Under the pieces are notes generated by a model. It had not been told where the DNA came from. It saw nothing but the letters and a program-made list of their open reading frames with translations, and made no database searches. 7,994 nucleotides of DNA from NCBI RefSeq assembly GCF_000972705.2, contig NZ_LATL02000343.1, positions 1 through 7,994 of the forward strand. Direction: 5' to 3'. Position numbers and translations under genes: made by a program. Below, piece by piece: positions 5,586 to 7,994 of this stretch (position 1 is the first letter of the stretch; each line of letters starts with the position of its first letter). The stretch is from Limnoraphis robusta CS-951 (GTDB lineage Bacteria > Cyanobacteriota > Cyanobacteriia > Cyanobacteriales > Microcoleaceae).

Positions 5586-5710
5586 TGTAAATTTTACACT
5601 CTGCCGTCCGTAAAAGTTGTGACTCAGAAAGTTAAGTCTATATCGGTAAACAGATTTAGCTTTCTTCGTGACAACGACAGCACAGACGTCCGAGTGTAAA
5701 ATTTTCCCCA
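5586..5710 (+). ncRNA. putative small structured RNA (rod-like hairpin)
   Basis: The predicted transcript from the 5551-5580 promoter folds end to end. The helices are 5589-5601 with 5692-5704 (13 perfect pairs), 5605-5608 with 5685-5688, 5616-5620 with 5671-5675, and 5626-5639 with 5652-5665 (14 pairs, two of them G-U). Between the second and third helices is an internal loop of about 7 by 9 nt. The terminal loop is 5640-5651. About 39 pairs form in 116 nt, with no reading frame. The overall shape, a long rod with an off-centre bubble, recalls 6S RNA, but it is much shorter than the roughly 185-nt cyanobacterial 6S RNAs and I do not recognise its sequence. It could instead be a small palindromic mobile element with a fortuitous promoter. 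The 3' end is uncertain: only four T follow the last helix. Confidence 0.45.
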
Positions 5711-5726
5711 CTCCATGTGTTAAAGA

Positions 5727-5751
5727 GGCTGTAGATTAACTGAAGACAGCC
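5727..5751. repeat. small GGCTGT/ACAGCC hairpin
   Basis: GGCTGT (5727-5732) and ACAGCC (5746-5751) form a 6-bp stem with a 13-nt loop, 23 nt after the long hairpin. No T-run follows, so it is at best a weak 3' structure for the putative RNA. Confidence 0.3.
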
Positions 5752-5773
5752 CGAGTCAAGTTTAAAAACAACA

Positions 5774-5827
5774 ATCTATAGATCATTAAGTGTTTTTGGG
5801 TTTTGTGCGTTAACTCAATCTAGATTG
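5774..5827. repeat. pair of perfect short palindromes
   Basis: ATCTATAGAT (5774-5783) and CAATCTAGATTG (5816-5827) are perfect palindromes that share the ATCTA core, 42 bp apart centre to centre (about four helical turns). They could be a paired operator upstream of the 6027 gene, or chance. Confidence 0.3.
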
Positions 5828-5868
5828 AAATAAGGCTCATACTCATAATTGTTCTATTTTGTGCATCT

Positions 5869-5908
5869 GTAGGGGCGCTGCGGTTTGCGCCCTGACTTGC
5901 ACCCCTAC
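5869..5908. repeat. GTAGGGGCGC palindromic repeat unit
   Basis: GTAGGGG (5869-5875) pairs with CCCCTAC (5902-5908), and GGGCGC (5873-5878) can alternatively pair with GCGCCC (5887-5892). It is a 40-bp GC-rich palindrome in AT-rich surroundings. Its GTAGGGGCG end is shared with the 3614-3816 element, so both belong to the same dispersed class. Confidence 0.65.
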
Positions 5909-5933
5909 GGAGAAATTTTTGGTTACTGTAAAA

Positions 5934-5939
5934 TATAAT
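5934..5939 (+). promoter_or_regulatory. possible -10 for the PR-like gene
   Basis: A perfect TATAAT lies 87 nt before the ATG at 6027, within an AT-rich stretch. No -35 with normal spacing is visible. The stretch from 5532 to this point holds only the promoter, hairpins and repeats listed separately. Confidence 0.3.
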
Positions 5940-6026
5940 TTTAACATAAAATTGTAATGATTTTAACGAAAATTTTTGGGGAGTATTGAGCAAAATGGTA
6001 AAGAAATTTTGACTAAAACCTATTCT

Positions 6027-6701
6027 ATGAGTTCAAATTCATCCCCAGATATTCCTCTCTGGGTTCAAGATCGAGAAACTGTCATTGCTAACGATACCGG
6101 AGTTGAATGGCGAGGCGGAGAACGTCCAGACTATTCCTATACAAATCAATCTCTTTTCAAAGAAAGTCAATATCATCATCAACAAGGATCTTTAGAAGCC
6201 ATTGCAGAAAATTTAGTCCGAACCTTTGAGTTAGAAGCCACAAATAAAGTTAACCCGCAACAATGGTTGTCTATTGTTCAAGAACAGTTTAGAATGAGAG
6301 CGAATGGCGGGCCAGAATATACCGCAGAAGATGTTGCTCAAGCGGGAACCTATAATTTATTTATGGGAGAAACTGAACATTATAGTTCAGCCGCAGAAAA
6401 CTTTGAATCTTCGTTTCAAGTGTTTCACAAAGCCTTTCCCAAAGGCTTTTTATGGGAAGTCACAGAAGTCTTATCAGGGCCTCCGAATGTTACGTTTAAG
6501 TGGCGCCATTGGGGAACCTTTAACGGCCCGTTTAAAGACCATGCACCCACCGGAGAAACCCTAGAAATTGTCGGGATGAGTATTGCTCGGGTAACGGAGG
6601 ATTTGAAAATCATCTCTTTAGAGCATTTTTTTGATAATAGTGCCTTTCTGCAAAAACTAACAAGCGGTTGTCCGTTCCACGCTCAACAATCTTCGGATTA
6701 G
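6027..6701 (+). CDS. plant 'pathogen-related protein' homologue, NTF2/SnoaL-like
   Basis: The 224-aa protein resembles the barley-type pathogen-related protein family along most of its length. Landmarks are GSLEAIAENLVRTFELEATNK (54-74), AGTYNLFMG (106-114), FESSFQVFHKAFPKGFLWEV (126-145), FKWRHWGTFNGPFKDHAPTGE (157-177) and EHFFDNSAFLQKL (199-211). The second half has the SnoaL/NTF2 fold signature: a 'FRHWG..xGpfk.haPTGe' strand followed by a final strand ending in Asp203. This cone-shaped fold can bind or cyclise small hydrophobic molecules, but the ligand is unknown. No signal peptide is present. It ends with a CPFH motif (215-218). I chose ATG 6027. An in-frame TTG at 5976 would add 17 residues of low complexity; it has GGGGAG overlapping rather than preceding it. 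Confidence 0.8.
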   Translation: MSSNSSPDIPLWVQDRETVIANDTGVEWRGGERPDYSYTNQSLFKESQYHHQQGSLEAIAENLVRTFELEATNKVNPQQWLSIVQEQFRMRANGGPEYTAEDVAQAGTYNLFMGETEHYSSAAENFESSFQVFHKAFPKGFLWEVTEVLSGPPNVTFKWRHWGTFNGPFKDHAPTGETLEIVGMSIARVTEDLKIISLEHFFDNSAFLQKLTSGCPFHAQQSSD

Positions 6702-6769
6702 GCTCGACAAAATCCTCCCCGTTTGAGATCATTTAGAATGGGAATATTACCTCACTCTCAATCACCGAT

Positions 6770-7528
6770 TTGAATTCTCATCCTTCTCCCCCTCCGCAAC
6801 TGCGCTTAGAAAATGTCTCTTTGCAACCAAAAATCGGTTTTCAGCCGATCTTGCAGGAGATTTCAGTTGAAGTCAAAACAGGCGATCGCATTGCTTTAGT
6901 CGGAATTTCGGGTGCGGGAAAAACGTCACTTTTGCGGTTACTCAATCGGTTAAATAGTCCCTCAAACGGGGAGATTTTTTTTCAAGGGGAAAGTTATCAT
7001 AAAATTCCAATTGTTCAGCTTCGACAACAAATTACTTTAGTTTTATCAGAGGCAAAGTTATTAGGAATGACCGTTAAAGAGGCGTTAATTTATCCTCTAA
7101 AGTTGCGGGGTTTATCGGAGACTGAAATCACTCAACGGCTAACAGAATGGACGGAACGGTTAGAGATTCCGACGGATTGGTTAAACCGCACAGAAGTACA
7201 ACTGTCGAGGGGACAACTTCAAAAAATTGCGATCGCTCGGGCGTTAATGATTCAACCGCAAATTTTACTCCTGGATGAACCAATCACCGCGTTAGATTTT
7301 GTGAGCCAAACCCAGATCCTCAACAGTTTACAGACAGTCGTTGATGATTCAATAACAGTGATTTTAGCGACTCATTACCTCGATCTCATCCAAGATTGGG
7401 GAAATCGATTGTGGCATTTATCCCAAGGAAAATTAGTTCAGGATAATTTGACTCAACAGGTAAACTGGCAAGCATTAAAACAGCAATTCATCACCGCTCA
7501 AAACAGCGAAGCCCAAGACTGGGAATAG
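6770..7528 (+). CDS. ABC transporter ATP-binding protein with altered Q-loop
   Basis: The 252-aa protein is a complete nucleotide-binding domain. It has Walker A GISGAGKT (45-52), signature LSRGQ (145-149), Walker B ILLLDEP (165-171, catalytic Glu170), D-loop ALD (174-176) and switch His202. The Q-loop glutamine is missing: the usual V-x-Q-E-x-x-L reads VLSEAKL, with Ser93 in that place. This residue normally links the ATP site to the membrane partner. The overall pattern (SEAKLLGMTVKEALIYPLKLRGL) is closest, as I recall, to cyanobacterial FetA/YbbL-like ATPases, whose permease is FetB/YbbM-like; none is present here. The start is TTG 6770, because the frame is closed by TAG at 6734-6736 and no ATG or GTG precedes the first strand. 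It lies 68 nt after the PR-like gene and may be co-transcribed with it. Confidence 0.87.
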   Translation: MNSHPSPPPQLRLENVSLQPKIGFQPILQEISVEVKTGDRIALVGISGAGKTSLLRLLNRLNSPSNGEIFFQGESYHKIPIVQLRQQITLVLSEAKLLGMTVKEALIYPLKLRGLSETEITQRLTEWTERLEIPTDWLNRTEVQLSRGQLQKIAIARALMIQPQILLLDEPITALDFVSQTQILNSLQTVVDDSITVILATHYLDLIQDWGNRLWHLSQGKLVQDNLTQQVNWQALKQQFITAQNSEAQDWE

Positions 7529-7569
7529 GGGACAGTTAGGAACTATGAATTATCAATCTTGCATGAGTA

Positions 7570-7612
7570 CCTTTTGCCTTTTGCCTTTTGCATGAGTGCC
7601 TTTTGCCTTTTT
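7570..7612. repeat. CCTTTTG heptanucleotide tandem repeats
   Basis: CCTTTTG units repeat in two blocks (7570-7590 and 7599-7612), separated by CATGAGTG. A CATGAGTA stands before the first block, so GCATGAGTxCCTTTTGCCTTTT is itself duplicated. This matches the short tandemly repeated heptamers (STRR) known from filamentous cyanobacteria. It occupies the gap between the convergent ABC and response-regulator genes and touches the latter's stop codon. Confidence 0.75.
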
Positions 7613-7994
7613 TAACTGCTCACTCTGACAGATAGAGGGGGATGTTGATCATTCAGCCGGGGAGTCCAAGAATCAGGCTTGAGCATCTCTAAATTTAGCC
7701 GATATCCAACATTCCGCACGGTTTGGATGAGGATGGGTTGGCGAGGATCGACTTCAACTTTTTTTCGTAAGGAGAGAACGTGAGTATCAATGGTGCGAGG
7801 ATTATCAATGGAATCTGGCCAAGCGCGACGGAGCAGTTCCGAACGGCTCAGAGGTTCTCCATCCGCTTGAGCTAAAACATAAAGTAAACTATATTCTTGA
7901 GGGGTTAATTCAATCAGTTGTCCGCGTAGTCGTACCCGTCGCTGGACTAAATCAATTTTGAGAATGCCGTAATCTAGACTGGCAGGAGGAGCAA
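7612..7994 (-). CDS. OmpR/PhoB-family response regulator, C-terminal part
   Basis: The open frame enters from the right edge and ends with TAA (7612-7614), giving 126 residues and no start in the window. It is the winged-helix DNA-binding domain of an OmpR-type response regulator: LDYGILKIDLVQRRVRLRG (6-24), IELTPQEYSLLYVLAQADGEPLSRSELLRRAW (27-58), then the recognition-helix region NPRTIDTHVLSLRKKVE (64-80) and the wing QTVRNVGYRLN (90-100). The N-terminal receiver domain with the phosphorylated Asp should lie beyond the window. From memory, the sequence is closer to cyanobacterial NblR-like regulators (nutrient-stress phycobilisome control) than to RpaA or RpaB. I treat that as a suggestion only and give no symbol. 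It is convergent with the ABC gene. Confidence 0.88.
   Translation of the reverse strand, partial: APPASLDYGILKIDLVQRRVRLRGQLIELTPQEYSLLYVLAQADGEPLSRSELLRRAWPDSIDNPRTIDTHVLSLRKKVEVDPRQPILIQTVRNVGYRLNLEMLKPDSWTPRLNDQHPPLSVRVSS

Noticed and set aside
5586..5710. Assignment of the hairpin as 6S RNA
   Set aside because: It is about 70 nt shorter than known cyanobacterial 6S RNAs, and its bubble is small and off-centre; only the rod shape is similar.
6304..6613. Overlapping ORFs on both strands within the PR-like gene
   Set aside because: They are shadows of the conserved FESSFQ...PTGE coding region.
6704..6739. Promoter TCGACA ... TAGAAT before the ABC gene
   Set aside because: The spacing is 24 nt, too long for a sigma-70 promoter.

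Overview
The window looks like a piece of a filamentous cyanobacterial chromosome (Planktothrix/Oscillatoria/Microcoleus-like). The evidence is at least nine HIP1 octamers (GCGATCGC), a DUF1830 protein, a cyanobacterial-type OmpR-family regulator, and several intergenic palindromes of the 'GTAGGGGCG' and 'TGTAGGTTGGGTT' kinds common in these genomes. Genus is an inference, not something the sequence proves.

Layout. Positions 57-278 hold the headless 3' end of an unrecognised gene. On the minus strand, 390-1970 encodes a radical SAM protein with a cobalamin-binding-type N-terminal half. It diverges from a DUF1830 gene (2349-2741, plus). A three-helix membrane protein with a PH-like core follows (2972-3565). 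From about 3600 to 4730 the DNA is a repeat island: a 203-bp composite palindromic element, two 58-bp near-identical repeats, a degraded third copy, further GTTGGGTT palindromes and six HIP1 sites. Inside the island, on the minus strand, lie the remains of a PIN-type (VapC-like) toxin (4220-4360, 46 aa) and an intact small partner gene (4028-4216, 62 aa). Just beyond, 4797-5531 encodes an uncharacterised 244-aa protein with a HEPN-type RNxxxH motif.

Downstream of the HEPN-like gene is the most unexpected signal in the window. A near-consensus sigma-70 promoter (5551-5580) has a predicted start point that coincides with the base of a 116-nt rod-like hairpin (5589-5704). This suggests an unannotated small RNA, possibly connected to the HEPN-like protein. 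Then come a homologue of plant 'pathogen-related protein' (6027-6701, NTF2/SnoaL-like fold) and an ABC-transporter ATPase (6770-7528) with no permease in the window. The ATPase is convergent with the C-terminal part of a response regulator (7612-7994, minus), which is cut by the window edge.

The genes do not form one pathway. The left and right flanks look like ordinary cyanobacterial chromosome. The centre (about 3600-5900) looks like an accessory island of repeats, toxin-antitoxin debris, a HEPN-like gene and a possible structured RNA.
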